The notes under the pieces were generated by a model that had not been told where the DNA came from, ran no database searches, and worked only from the letters and a program-made list of their open reading frames with translations. The position numbers and the translations under genes were made by a program. Below, piece by piece: positions 7,285 through 14,806 of a stretch of DNA of 20,608 nt. The number at the start of each line of letters is the position of its first letter. Within the stretch, counting starts at the first letter, position 1. This DNA comes from Sulfurovum sp. (lineage in GTDB: Bacteria > Campylobacterota > Campylobacteria > Campylobacterales > Sulfurovaceae): positions 1 through 20,608 of the forward strand of contig DZAQ01000011.1 in the NCBI GenBank assembly GCA_022729615.1. The letters run 5' to 3'.

Positions 7285-7290
7285 ATTATA
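7285..7290 (-). promoter_or_regulatory. -10 box of the diguanylate cyclase gene
   Basis: TATAAT on the minus strand lies 41 nt before the ATG at 7243 and predicts a leader of about 35 nt that includes the strong GGAGGAGAG site. No clear -35 is seen, which is common in this phylum. Confidence 0.5.
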
Positions 7291-7363
7291 TCCTAAGTGT
7301 AGGAATTTATCTCACTATGCGAGAGTAGTTTTTTTGGGTCTCTCATAAGGGTGATTTAACTCA

Positions 7364-7391
7364 TTGACAGAATTTGATGGTAAAATATATA
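7364..7391 (+). promoter_or_regulatory. Promoter of purL
   Basis: A consensus TTGACA (7364-7369) is followed after 16 bp by TATATA (7386-7391); TATACA (7388-7393, spacing 18) is an overlapping alternative. The predicted start near 7398-7400 gives a leader of about 65 nt. The -10 overlaps the left arm of an inverted repeat described separately. Confidence 0.6.
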
Positions 7392-7453
7392 CAATGGGTA
7401 TTTGAGAGAAATCCGAGCTTACCCCGCATAAATCCCACTATTTTACTATCAAA
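7373..7453. repeat. 15-bp inverted repeat around the purL leader
   Basis: TTTGATGGTAAAATA (7373-7387) and TATTTTACTATCAAA (7439-7453) are inverted repeats with one mismatch, which would be a G-U pair in RNA. The left arm runs into the -10 region and the right arm abuts the AAAGGA ribosome-binding site. The 51 bp between the arms shows no further clear structure. Confidence 0.6.
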
Positions 7454-7464
7454 AGGAATTATTT

Positions 7465-9687
7465 ATGTCACAACCGATTGACAATATTGAAGAGCTCCTC
7501 AAGGCACACAAACTCTCTCTTGCTGACTATGATCACATCAAACAAATACTTGACGGCAGAGAACCAAACAGGGTGGAGATAGGTATCTTTTCTGCGATGT
7601 GGTCTGAGCACTGCTCTTATAAATCAAGCAAAAAATATTTAAGCGGGTTTCCTACAAAGGCGCCATGGGTGATCCAAGGACCGGGTGAAAATGCCGGTGT
7701 TATCGATATCGGCGATGGGATGGCGGCTGTCTTCAAGATGGAGAGCCACAACCACCCGAGTTTTATCGAGCCTTTTCAGGGCGCTGCGACCGGTGTAGGC
7801 GGGATATTGCGTGATGTCTTCACGATGGGTGCGCGTCCGGTAGCCAATCTCAACTCTTTGCGATTTGGAAATTTGGCAGGGAAAGATACTATTTCTCGTT
7901 ATCAACGCCATTTGGTGCGGGGTGTGGTCGATGGGATCGGGAGTTATGGCAACTGTATGGGTGTGCCGACTATCGGCGGAGAGATGAGCTTTGATGCATG
8001 CTACAACGGCAATATCTTGGTAAATGCATTTGCCTTGGGGTTGGTAAAATCGGATGAAATCTTCCTTGGACTTGCAGAGGGTATAGGCAATCCCGTGATC
8101 TATGTCGGCTCCAAAACAGGTCGTGACGGTCTAGGCGGCGCGGTGATGAGCAGCGATAGCTTCACGGAAGAGAGCAAATCGCTTCGCCCTACGGTGCAGG
8201 TGGGAGATCCCTTTACCGAAAAGCTTCTCCTTGAGGCATGTTTGGAGCTTTTCAAGACGGACTATGTCGTCGGCATACAAGATATGGGAGCCGCAGGGCT
8301 TACCAGCTCATCGTTTGAGATGGCAGGGAGGAGCGGTTCTGGGATGATCATGCATCTCGATAGAGTCCCAGCCAGAGAAGAGGGGATGACACCGTATGAT
8401 TTCATGCTCTCGGAGTCGCAAGAGCGGATGCTCATCTGCGCCAAAAAAGGGAATGAGCAGAAAATTATCGATATATTTGAGAAGTGGGATCTAGATGCTG
8501 CCGTCATCGGAGAGGTGACCGATACCGGCATGATGGAGCTTTTTTGGCATGGTGAGCAGTGCGCCTTTATGCCTATAGCCCCCGTGAGCGAAGAGGCGCC
8601 GATACTCGATCGTCCGACGAAGCGCCCTGAGTATTTGGATGCGATCAATAGCAAGAGTGTTGAGGAGTATCCAAAAGTTGACGATCAGGAGGCTTTTGAG
8701 AAGCTTCTCTCCTCATTGGAGGTTGTGGATAAATCATGGGTCTATACCCAATACGACTCAATGGTGCAGACCAATACCATCAAGGGTCCCGGTTCGCTTG
8801 ATGCGAGCTCGATCCGTGTCAAAGAGAACGGCAAAGCATTGGCGATGAGTTCGGATTGCAATCCTCGCTACTGCTACATAGATCCATTCAAGGGGGCTGC
8901 GCTGGCGGTGATGGAGAGCGGGCGCAATGTGGCTATGAGCGGCGCGCAGCCTTTGGCGATCACGGATTGTCTCAACTTTGGCAATCCGGAAAATCCTGAA
9001 GTGATGTGGCAGTTTGCGCAGGCGTGCGAAGGGATCAAGGAGGCGTGCTCACAGCTCTCAACCCCTGTAGTCAGCGGCAATGTCTCGCTTTATAATGAGA
9101 CCAACGGGCAGAGCGTTTTCCCGACTCCCAGTATCGCGATGGTAGGAGTCAATGAGGATCAAAATCGTGTTCTTCCAAGCGTTTTCCAAAAAGAGGACAA
9201 TATACTTCTTTTGATCGGAGATACAAAGGGTGAGTTTGGCGGGAGCCTTTATCTCAAGGAGCTCTTTGGTGAGACGGTTGGTTCATTGGGGGAGATCGAC
9301 TATACCCAAGAGTTGAGACTCTGGGAGTTGGTGATCGAAGCCAACAGAGTCGGTCTGCTTCAAAGTGCAAAAGATGTCAATGTCGGCGGTATCGCTATCG
9401 CGATTGCAAAAATGGCAGCGCGTTCGAGCAGGGGAATTGTGGCAAATATCACCCTAGATAAAAGCAGAGATATCTTCGATGAGTCTCAGAGCAGAGCGCT
9501 TTTGGAGATCGCTCCGGAGCATCTCGACCAAGTGGTTCGGATGGCAGTTGATCTTGGACTCAAGGTAACGGCGATCGGGAAAGTTGGCGGGGAGAGTGTC
9601 CGGATCAACAGTGTGGAGATATCGCTGGAAAAACTCCAAGATATCTATTTTGGTACCTTCAAAAGAGTTATCGAGCAAGACCTCTAA
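7465..9687 (+). CDS. purL: Phosphoribosylformylglycinamidine synthase subunit PurL
   Basis: This 740-residue small-type PurL is the ATP-dependent synthetase subunit that makes FGAM from FGAR in step four of purine synthesis, working with PurQ (glutaminase) and PurS, neither of which is in the window. The N-terminal signature MWSEHCSYKSSKKYL (about 45-59) carries the conserved active-site His49. KMESHNHPSFIEPFQGAATG (about 91-110) and GGILRDVFTMGARP (112-125) are diagnostic. The second half repeats the AIR-synthase-like fold (DCLNFGNPENPEVMWQF, SGNVSLYNET). The length fits the small family. AAAGGAATTATTT precedes ATG 7465. The gene stands alone, with its own promoter, and meets a convergent gene 5 bp after its stop. 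Confidence 0.97.
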   Translation: MSQPIDNIEELLKAHKLSLADYDHIKQILDGREPNRVEIGIFSAMWSEHCSYKSSKKYLSGFPTKAPWVIQGPGENAGVIDIGDGMAAVFKMESHNHPSFIEPFQGAATGVGGILRDVFTMGARPVANLNSLRFGNLAGKDTISRYQRHLVRGVVDGIGSYGNCMGVPTIGGEMSFDACYNGNILVNAFALGLVKSDEIFLGLAEGIGNPVIYVGSKTGRDGLGGAVMSSDSFTEESKSLRPTVQVGDPFTEKLLLEACLELFKTDYVVGIQDMGAAGLTSSSFEMAGRSGSGMIMHLDRVPAREEGMTPYDFMLSESQERMLICAKKGNEQKIIDIFEKWDLDAAVIGEVTDTGMMELFWHGEQCAFMPIAPVSEEAPILDRPTKRPEYLDAINSKSVEEYPKVDDQEAFEKLLSSLEVVDKSWVYTQYDSMVQTNTIKGPGSLDASSIRVKENGKALAMSSDCNPRYCYIDPFKGAALAVMESGRNVAMSGAQPLAITDCLNFGNPENPEVMWQFAQACEGIKEACSQLSTPVVSGNVSLYNETNGQSVFPTPSIAMVGVNEDQNRVLPSVFQKEDNILLLIGDTKGEFGGSLYLKELFGETVGSLGEIDYTQELRLWELVIEANRVGLLQSAKDVNVGGIAIAIAKMAARSSRGIVANITLDKSRDIFDESQSRALLEIAPEHLDQVVRMAVDLGLKVTAIGKVGGESVRINSVEISLEKLQDIYFGTFKRVIEQDL

Positions 9688-9692
9688 AATTT

Positions 9693-10217
9693 CTACCGCA
9701 AAGCCGCCTGAAGTTCTTGGGCGGTTGAAGCATATTCTACTTTTTGAATCTCTTTATTATTGAGAGTAACTATCACAATTTTGTCACCTTGGATACCTTT
9801 CTTGAAGTTCTCCGCTATTGTTTTATCATAGATAAGATTGACACTGTAATTTTGCGATTTGAGATCAGGCAGGGCAAAAGTATTGCGGATCACCACCGGC
9901 ATAGGAGAGATATCAGCGATAAAGATCGCATGACGGCTTGTGAGATAGTCAGCGCCTTGCGCTCCTAGAAACTCTTTGACGATATGACCCGTCTGCTTTG
10001 AAAAGGCAAGTATCAGTGTTTGGGTAGAGACATCAAGTGTTTGGCTTTTGTCAAACTGATCGGGGAGTGTAAACTCGACGGATGATCCCGCGGCTATGCC
10101 ATTACTGAGTGTCGCAGAGTATCTGCTCGCCTCGTATCCATCTTTTCCTTTGAGCAAAAAGAGTGTTCCGGCTCCCAAAATGAGCAGAAAAATGATCGAA
10201 AGTAGCGCTTTTTTCAT
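9693..10217 (-). CDS. Membrane-anchored periplasmic protein of unknown function
   Basis: I do not recognise this family with certainty. The 174-residue protein begins MKKALLSIIFLLILGAGTLF, an N-terminal signal anchor with no lipobox cysteine, followed by a soluble domain of about 145 residues. The strand and helix order (TQTLILAFSKQTGHIVKEFL, then AIFIADISPMP, then KIVIVTLNNKEIQKVEY) is suggestive of a thioredoxin-like fold, but there is no CxxC and no cysteine at all. ATG 10217 is chosen because AAGGA lies 7 nt upstream; the frame stays open to 10283, but that extension begins upstream of the putative -10 TACAAT (10249-10244). It is divergent from nagA and convergent with purL. No function is assigned. 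Confidence 0.75.
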   Translation of the reverse strand: MKKALLSIIFLLILGAGTLFLLKGKDGYEASRYSATLSNGIAAGSSVEFTLPDQFDKSQTLDVSTQTLILAFSKQTGHIVKEFLGAQGADYLTSRHAIFIADISPMPVVIRNTFALPDLKSQNYSVNLIYDKTIAENFKKGIQGDKIVIVTLNNKEIQKVEYASTAQELQAALR

Positions 10218-10243
10218 GAAAATCCTTGTGTTGGTGTGGGCGC

Positions 10244-10249
10244 ATTGTA
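10244..10249 (-). promoter_or_regulatory. Possible -10 box of the 174-residue protein gene
   Basis: TACAAT on the minus strand lies 26 nt upstream of ATG 10217 and would give a leader of about 20 nt containing the AAGGA site. No -35 match is evident. Confidence 0.35.
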
Positions 10250-10309
10250 CCCCAACGCCTTGAAATCGCGGTAAAAAGTTCATATTAGATAGAAATGCTT
10301 ATTTTGGGC

Positions 10310-10315
10310 TATAAT
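10310..10315 (+). promoter_or_regulatory. -10 box of nagA, placed for a leaderless mRNA
   Basis: TATAAT ends 7 nt before the nagA ATG (10323), so transcription should begin within a base or two of the start codon. The sequence upstream is T-rich (TTATTTTGGGC) with no clear -35. Confidence 0.6.
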
Positions 10316-10322
10316 ACGAAGA

Positions 10323-11447
10323 ATGAAAGCGATTATCAACGGGAAAATTATCCACAATCACCAAATACTTACCGATCATATACTCTTCTTTGATAAGCAG
10401 ATTGTCTCCATAAACAAGAGTGTCCCGCCTGCAGGATGCGAGGTGATAGATGCGCAAGGACTCTATGTGAGTGCCGGATTTGTAGATATTCATATCCACG
10501 GAAGCGGCGGTGCGGATGTGATGGATGCGACTTTTGAGGCGCTTGAAACCATCTCTTTGGCTCTATTGCGCAGCGGTACGACCTCATGGGTGGCGACGAC
10601 GATGACGATGTCCCAAGAGAAGATCATCAATGCACTGGGTAACATTGTCGCCCACAAAGAGGATGTCGGAGGCGCAAAGATAAGAGGAGTGCATCTCGAG
10701 GGTCCCTTTCTCAATCCTTCCAAAAGCGGAGCGCAAGATGCCGGATTTATGCAAGAGCCAAATCTCAAGTTGATCGCCCCCTTTGCGGAACATATTCGCC
10801 TCATTACGATTGCTCCCGAGATGAGCGGGGCAGAGGAGTTTATCAAAAAGACAAAAGAGCTCTATGGGCATATAGTTTTGAGCATTGGGCACAGTGAGGC
10901 GAGTTATGAGGAGGCAGCCCGGAGTTTTGGCTGGGGGGTTTCACATGCGACGCACCTCTTCAACGCTATGCCCCCTTGGCGCCATCGTGCTCCGGGTATC
11001 GTGGGGGCAGTTTTTGACAGTGATGTCACAGCAGATATTATCGCCGATCTTGTCCATACCCATCCGTCCATTCTCAAAAGTGTCGTCAAGCTCAAAAAAG
11101 AGCGGCTTATTCTCATCACAGATGCTATGCGTGCCGGATGTATGCGTGACGGCATATATGAGCTTGGCGGGCAAGTGGTCAATGTCTCGAACAACAGGGC
11201 GACACTTGCCAATGGAGTATTGGCGGGAAGTGTACTGAGACTCAATGAAGCAGTGCAAAATATCACATCATGTACGGAAGCGACGCTTGTCGAGGCGATA
11301 GAGATGGTTACCAAGCTCCCGGCAAAGCTGCTAGGAATCCCCGCAGGCGAACTGTCGGCGGGATATGATGCGGATATTGTACTCTTTGATGAGAAGATAT
11401 CTATCAAAAGTGTTTATGTGAATGGTCAATTGAAATACCATGTGTAA
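10323..11447 (+). CDS. nagA: N-acetylglucosamine-6-phosphate deacetylase NagA
   Basis: This 374-residue amidohydrolase-superfamily enzyme removes the acetyl group from GlcNAc-6-phosphate, giving glucosamine-6-phosphate for amino-sugar or peptidoglycan recycling. Metal-site elements are visible in order: DIHIHGSGG (about 55-63), HLEGPFLNP (Glu126), IGHSEAS (His190), SHATHLFNAM (His208 and His211) and the catalytic Asp267 in LITDAM. The C-terminal ANGVLAGSVLRL and GYDADIVLFD are typical of the family. The start fits the family N-terminus and allows almost no leader. No nagB, nagE or other sugar-utilisation genes are near, so a recycling role is more likely than growth on external GlcNAc; that is an inference from context. 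Confidence 0.94.
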   Translation: MKAIINGKIIHNHQILTDHILFFDKQIVSINKSVPPAGCEVIDAQGLYVSAGFVDIHIHGSGGADVMDATFEALETISLALLRSGTTSWVATTMTMSQEKIINALGNIVAHKEDVGGAKIRGVHLEGPFLNPSKSGAQDAGFMQEPNLKLIAPFAEHIRLITIAPEMSGAEEFIKKTKELYGHIVLSIGHSEASYEEAARSFGWGVSHATHLFNAMPPWRHRAPGIVGAVFDSDVTADIIADLVHTHPSILKSVVKLKKERLILITDAMRAGCMRDGIYELGGQVVNVSNNRATLANGVLAGSVLRLNEAVQNITSCTEATLVEAIEMVTKLPAKLLGIPAGELSAGYDADIVLFDEKISIKSVYVNGQLKYHV

Positions 11448-11478
11448 CCTATTTTTCACAATTTTGGAATCAAAAAGA

Positions 11479-11484
11479 TATAAT
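11479..11484 (+). promoter_or_regulatory. -10 box of the 30-residue membrane ORF
   Basis: TATAAT lies 58 nt before the ATG at 11537, in an AT-rich stretch after nagA. The -35 is weak (TCACAA-like). The predicted leader is about 45-50 nt and carries the AGGAG site. Confidence 0.5.
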
Positions 11485-11536
11485 AAGCCCTAGAAAGTTA
11501 AGAATTTTTAAAAGCAGATAAATAGGAGAGTGTGAG

Positions 11537-11629
11537 ATGCCGGAAAGTGAGAACTATTGGACATATATCATTTATATAGCGATTATTGTAGTTTTTGCAG
11601 TGGTCATGAAAATGCCCAAAAAGAGGTAG
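11537..11629 (+). CDS. Small single-pass membrane protein, 30 residues
   Basis: The ORF encodes MPESENYWTYIIYIAIIVV followed by FAVVMKMPKKR and a TAG stop. It has a polar, acidic N-terminus, one hydrophobic helix of about 17 residues (YIIYIAIIVVFAVVM region) and a basic MKMPKKR tail. The charge pattern suggests the C-terminus stays in the cytoplasm. AGGAG lies 8 nt upstream of the ATG and a TATAAT promoter is further upstream. It is convergent with the ATP-grasp gene 32 bp away. I do not recognise the family. Small single-helix proteins often bind and modulate larger membrane complexes, but nothing here names a partner. Promoter, ribosome-binding site and composition together make it credible; it is too short for certainty. 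Confidence 0.6.
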   Translation: MPESENYWTYIIYIAIIVVFAVVMKMPKKR

Positions 11630-11661
11630 CCGCAGCTACAAAACATGCGGATGTGCATTCC

Positions 11662-12840
11662 TTATCGCACGATATGTCCGACAAATTTGGACATATTATC
11701 CAAAATCAACCCGCCTTTTCTGAACCCCAAAGCACACGACTCATAGACATAGAAGAGTCCTGCTTGATAGCTTGATCCCTCTGTATCTGTAGGGAGTTTG
11801 GTATAGGCTTGATAAACCATTTTATGGTTTGCGTAGCCGCCCTCTATTTTAGCCTCTGTTGTGCCGTCCGCATTGAGTATTGACACACTTCCGCCCTCTC
11901 TGCCAAAAATTGGTTTTGCTACCTGTTTTTGATTTTTGAGAGGCTCAAAAGAGCTCTCGAGCAGGAGAGGATCATTGGGGAAGAGATCCCAGAGGATTTT
12001 GAGCATTCCTTTGCTTTGAAACATCAAAGTATATGCCGGGTTGAAGATGATCGCTTTTTGATCGAGGACGATATCTTTGAGGATCATCGCCAAATCAGGC
12101 TCTTCGAGGGCGATATCCTCCCATGGGATGAGCTTAAACCAAAGTTCATAGGTTTCGCCCTCATAGACTATTCCGCTCTCTTTGCCAAACTCAATCTCAT
12201 CGATATAGGCAAATTGAGTCTCGTATCCGGCTTCAGTCGCGATATGCTGCAGCAGTCTGACTGTCTGCTCCTCTTCAGTATCACCTTTAATGGAGGTAAA
12301 GAGAAATTTCCACCCCTCATAGCGCTCCTCAAATGCATCGACACTCTCTTCGAGGGTCACTAAGCGTTTGAAATTATCGATGAGCGCTTCATAGAGTCCA
12401 TTGAATTGTCCCTCTTCGTTGAGACTGTTTTTTTTGAGGATTGCCCACTGGATGATGGCTGTCTCGAAGAGCGCGGTTGGAGTATCCGCATTGAACTCCA
12501 AGAGTTTGATCGGCTGATTATCGATGCCGCCGGCAAGGTCAAATCTGCCGTAGAGATGCCAATGCACTTCACTCTCCCAAGATGCTTTGATCAGCTCAAC
12601 GAGATTGAATGGGATGCCAATCTCATGAAAAAGATTATTTTTGATGATATGCTCTCCAGCCTCGATGAACATTTCGTAAAGCCTGTTGCCTGCTTCGTAA
12701 TAGGCTTCAGCCTCCTCTTCGGAGATGACGACAAGCCGGTCGGCGATATAGCTTGATTCATCGCTGTCGGTATGCCATACGAAACCTAGCTCCTCAAGGT
12801 AGTGTTTGTCGAGAGATTTTGTCTGTTGAAGCTGTATCAT
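11662..12840 (-). CDS. Glutathionylspermidine synthase-like ATP-grasp ligase
   Basis: This 392-residue protein matches the C-terminal synthetase domain of glutathionylspermidine synthase and the stand-alone YgiC/YjfC family; the amidase domain is absent. Active-site elements seen are HLYGRFDLAGG (Arg99, Asp101), LLEFNADTPTALFE (Glu115, Asn117; ATP/Mg binding), LWFKLIPWE, KPIFGREGGSV and the C-terminal DNMSKFVGHI. These enzymes join a carboxylate to an amine using ATP. Whether the substrate is glutathione and spermidine or a peptide or lipoprotein is unknown for stand-alone forms. GGAGG 6 nt upstream fixes ATG 12840. The gene begins 1 bp after the stop of the lipoprotein gene, so the two are co-translated. 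In E. coli ygiB-ygiC is a comparable lipoprotein-like and ATP-grasp pair. Confidence 0.9.
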   Translation of the reverse strand: MIQLQQTKSLDKHYLEELGFVWHTDSDESSYIADRLVVISEEEAEAYYEAGNRLYEMFIEAGEHIIKNNLFHEIGIPFNLVELIKASWESEVHWHLYGRFDLAGGIDNQPIKLLEFNADTPTALFETAIIQWAILKKNSLNEEGQFNGLYEALIDNFKRLVTLEESVDAFEERYEGWKFLFTSIKGDTEEEQTVRLLQHIATEAGYETQFAYIDEIEFGKESGIVYEGETYELWFKLIPWEDIALEEPDLAMILKDIVLDQKAIIFNPAYTLMFQSKGMLKILWDLFPNDPLLLESSFEPLKNQKQVAKPIFGREGGSVSILNADGTTEAKIEGGYANHKMVYQAYTKLPTDTEGSSYQAGLFYVYESCALGFRKGGLILDNMSKFVGHIVR

Positions 12841-12841
12841 G

Positions 12842-13444
12842 TTATCCTCCAAATGAGCTGCTTGATGAAGAGGTGGATTTGCCGCCTCCAAAGAAACCGC
12901 TTTTCCCTTTTGGGGTTGATTTTGCCGAGTTTGCATTCTTATTGAAGCTATTTGCGCTTTTTGAATAGGTGGAGGGGGATTTATATCCTGCTTGGCGGTT
13001 GTTTTGATAATTTTGGTTTCCAAAAAGTTTATTGCCTATCCATGCTCCGACCATCGCTCCGGCTGCGCTTGCAAGGATTGTTTCGCCTAGACTCATCCCT
13101 TGAGAGGCTACCTGCTCCTCTTTGGGTTTTGTGAGGTTTGAGGTACCGTTTTCAATTTTGGCATCCTCCTCCTTCATAAGAAGCGCCATCTCCTCTTGGG
13201 TGAGAACTTTTTCAGTCCCGTCAAGCTGTTTGAGGACGATTCTCGTCTCATCAGATGGGAACTCATCTTTGATCTTGTATTTGCCGGGAGCTGTCTCCTC
13301 TATGATGACAAAAGCGCCTTTTTTGATCTCACTGCTTTGTTGTGACTCTTCGCTCTTTTGCTGGCAGCCGCTCAATCCGGCCGCCAGAAGTACGCCGACT
13401 CCTGTAGCTACAGCATAGTCAGAGAGTTTTTTGATATGTTTCAT
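12842..13444 (-). CDS. UPF0323-type lipoprotein with glycine-rich tail
   Basis: This 200-residue lipoprotein has a signal peptide ending in a lipobox, LSGC (Cys27), so the mature protein is lipid-anchored. A compact N-terminal domain (about 42-105, KKGAFVIIEETAPGKYKI onward) is followed by a glycine-zipper-like segment, SAAGAMVGAWIGNKLFG (126-142). The tail is low in complexity, rich in Asn, Ser and Lys, and ends SGFFGGGKSTSSSSSSFGG. The layout and several phrases match the UPF0323 lipoproteins I recall from Helicobacter; the function is unknown. ATG 13444 has AAGGAT 6 nt upstream; the frame extends to 13498 without a site. It is the first gene of a two-gene operon with the ATP-grasp ligase. 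Confidence 0.85.
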   Translation of the reverse strand: MKHIKKLSDYAVATGVGVLLAAGLSGCQQKSEESQQSSEIKKGAFVIIEETAPGKYKIKDEFPSDETRIVLKQLDGTEKVLTQEEMALLMKEEDAKIENGTSNLTKPKEEQVASQGMSLGETILASAAGAMVGAWIGNKLFGNQNYQNNRQAGYKSPSTYSKSANSFNKNANSAKSTPKGKSGFFGGGKSTSSSSSSFGG

Positions 13445-13550
13445 ACTTATCCTTTTGATTCTAAGATTGAAAGAAAATAGTCGATATATTTGAAGCAAAT
13501 AATAGCCAAAGTTGATTAATAAAATAAGACATTTGTACTTAGAAATAGTA

Positions 13551-13576
13551 ACAATTCATCCAAATTGATGAATTGT
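13551..13576 (-). terminator. Hairpin downstream of ftsZ
   Basis: Perfect 10-bp arms ACAATTCATC (13551-13560) and GATGAATTGT (13567-13576) enclose a 6-nt loop, 25 bp after the ftsZ stop. The stem is AT-rich and is followed on the minus strand by TACTATTT rather than a clean U-run, so it may stabilise the 3' end or attenuate rather than fully terminate. Confidence 0.45.
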
Positions 13577-13601
13577 CGGAAGGGGAGGAAGAAGAAGGCG
13601 T

Positions 13602-14795
13602 TTAGTCCATCTGCTTTCTTAGGAAGGCAGGAACATCAAGATAGTCTTCATAGGCGCCATAATCGCCGCCCATTACTTTTCTGCCGCCCATATTGCCCAA
13701 AATATGTTTGTTTGTCAGAGTGTTATTTGGAGTTCTATGGGTTGTGTTTGGGGATTGCGTGGTGCCATTTTCGATTTTTGATGAAGGGCTATGGATTGAA
13801 ATTGATGTTGGACTGCTGCCGTCAAAACCTGTTGCGATGATCGTAACCTTCACGGCATCCACTTCCATACTGGTATTGTATGTCGTTCCGAAGATTACAT
13901 TCGCATCTTCATCCGCATTCTCTTGCACGATATTCATTGCATGGGAGAGTTCGATAATAGAATAATCCGGGTGCGTCTCCATATGCACCAAAACGCCCAT
14001 TGCCCCATCAATAGAGATATTGTCAAGAAGCGGTGATTCGATAGCCGCCTTTGTCGCATCATAGGCCGCGTTTGCTCCCGCACTATATCCAACACCCATC
14101 AGCGCCAATCCCTTGTGACTCATGACAGTTTTGACATCATTGAAGTCAAGATTGATGATGCCGCCATCGTGCAAGATAACATTTGTAATGCCGCCTACTG
14201 CCTGAGAAAGAATATCATCTACAAGTTTGAAACTCTCTTTTATCCCAAGGTTCTTTTCTACGACTGAAAGGAGTTTTTCGTTAGGTACCACAATGATACA
14301 ATCACTCTCTCTCTTGAGCTCTTCAAGTCCCTCTTTGGCAAGTTTCGAGCGCTTCTTCCCTTCGAAACTGAATGGACTTGTAACGATAGAAATCGTAAGC
14401 GCTCCCACCTCTTTGGCGGCTTGCGCGACTATAGGCGCAGCGCCTGTGCCCGTCCCGCCGCCAAGCCCTGCAGAGATAAATACGATATCAGCCCCCGCAA
14501 GTACCATTTTGATATCATCGAAGCTCTCAAGTGCAGCTTCTCGACCTTTTTCCGGGATCATCCCCGCGCCAAGACCTCTGGTTGTTTCCGCGCCAAGCTG
14601 CATCTTAAATGCCGCAGATGATGCAGAGAGAGCCTGCGCATCAGTATTGGCAACGATCAAGTCAATATTGTGAATCCCCTCTCTGATCATATGGTTGATC
14701 ATGTTGCCGCCGCCGCCGCCGACACCTATCGCTTTTATCTTAGCTCCATTGCTAATACTCTTTGTTGATACCACTTCTATTTCAAAATCATCCAT
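13602..14795 (-). CDS. ftsZ: Cell division protein FtsZ
   Basis: This 397-residue tubulin-like GTPase assembles the division ring. Seen in order: the glycine-rich GVGGGGGNMI (about 24-33), the tubulin signature GLGGGTGTGAAP (about 110-121), the T7 synergy loop NLDFNDVKTVM (about 215-225), a variable low-complexity linker rich in Ser, Thr and Asn (about 325-380), and the C-terminal tail DVPAFLRKQMD, which binds FtsA and other partners. The length is normal. ATG 14795 is chosen because AAGGAGGGG sits directly upstream; an in-frame start at 14828 would overlap the end of ftsA and has no such site. It follows ftsA by 11 bp, so it is co-transcribed. Confidence 0.98.
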   Translation of the reverse strand: MDDFEIEVVSTKSISNGAKIKAIGVGGGGGNMINHMIREGIHNIDLIVANTDAQALSASSAAFKMQLGAETTRGLGAGMIPEKGREAALESFDDIKMVLAGADIVFISAGLGGGTGTGAAPIVAQAAKEVGALTISIVTSPFSFEGKKRSKLAKEGLEELKRESDCIIVVPNEKLLSVVEKNLGIKESFKLVDDILSQAVGGITNVILHDGGIINLDFNDVKTVMSHKGLALMGVGYSAGANAAYDATKAAIESPLLDNISIDGAMGVLVHMETHPDYSIIELSHAMNIVQENADEDANVIFGTTYNTSMEVDAVKVTIIATGFDGSSPTSISIHSPSSKIENGTTQSPNTTHRTPNNTLTNKHILGNMGGRKVMGGDYGAYEDYLDVPAFLRKQMD

Positions 14796-14806
14796 TTTTC
14801 CCCTCC

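Noticed and set aside
7392..7464. purL leader as a purine (guanine/PreQ1/PRPP) riboswitch.
   Set aside because: The leader is only about 65 nt after the predicted start site and shows no conserved purine-aptamer core; only the long inverted repeat is visible.
11929..12756. Two plus-strand open frames opposite the ATP-grasp gene.
   Set aside because: The minus-strand frame carries the family motifs from end to end; the plus-strand translations have no motif and no start signals.
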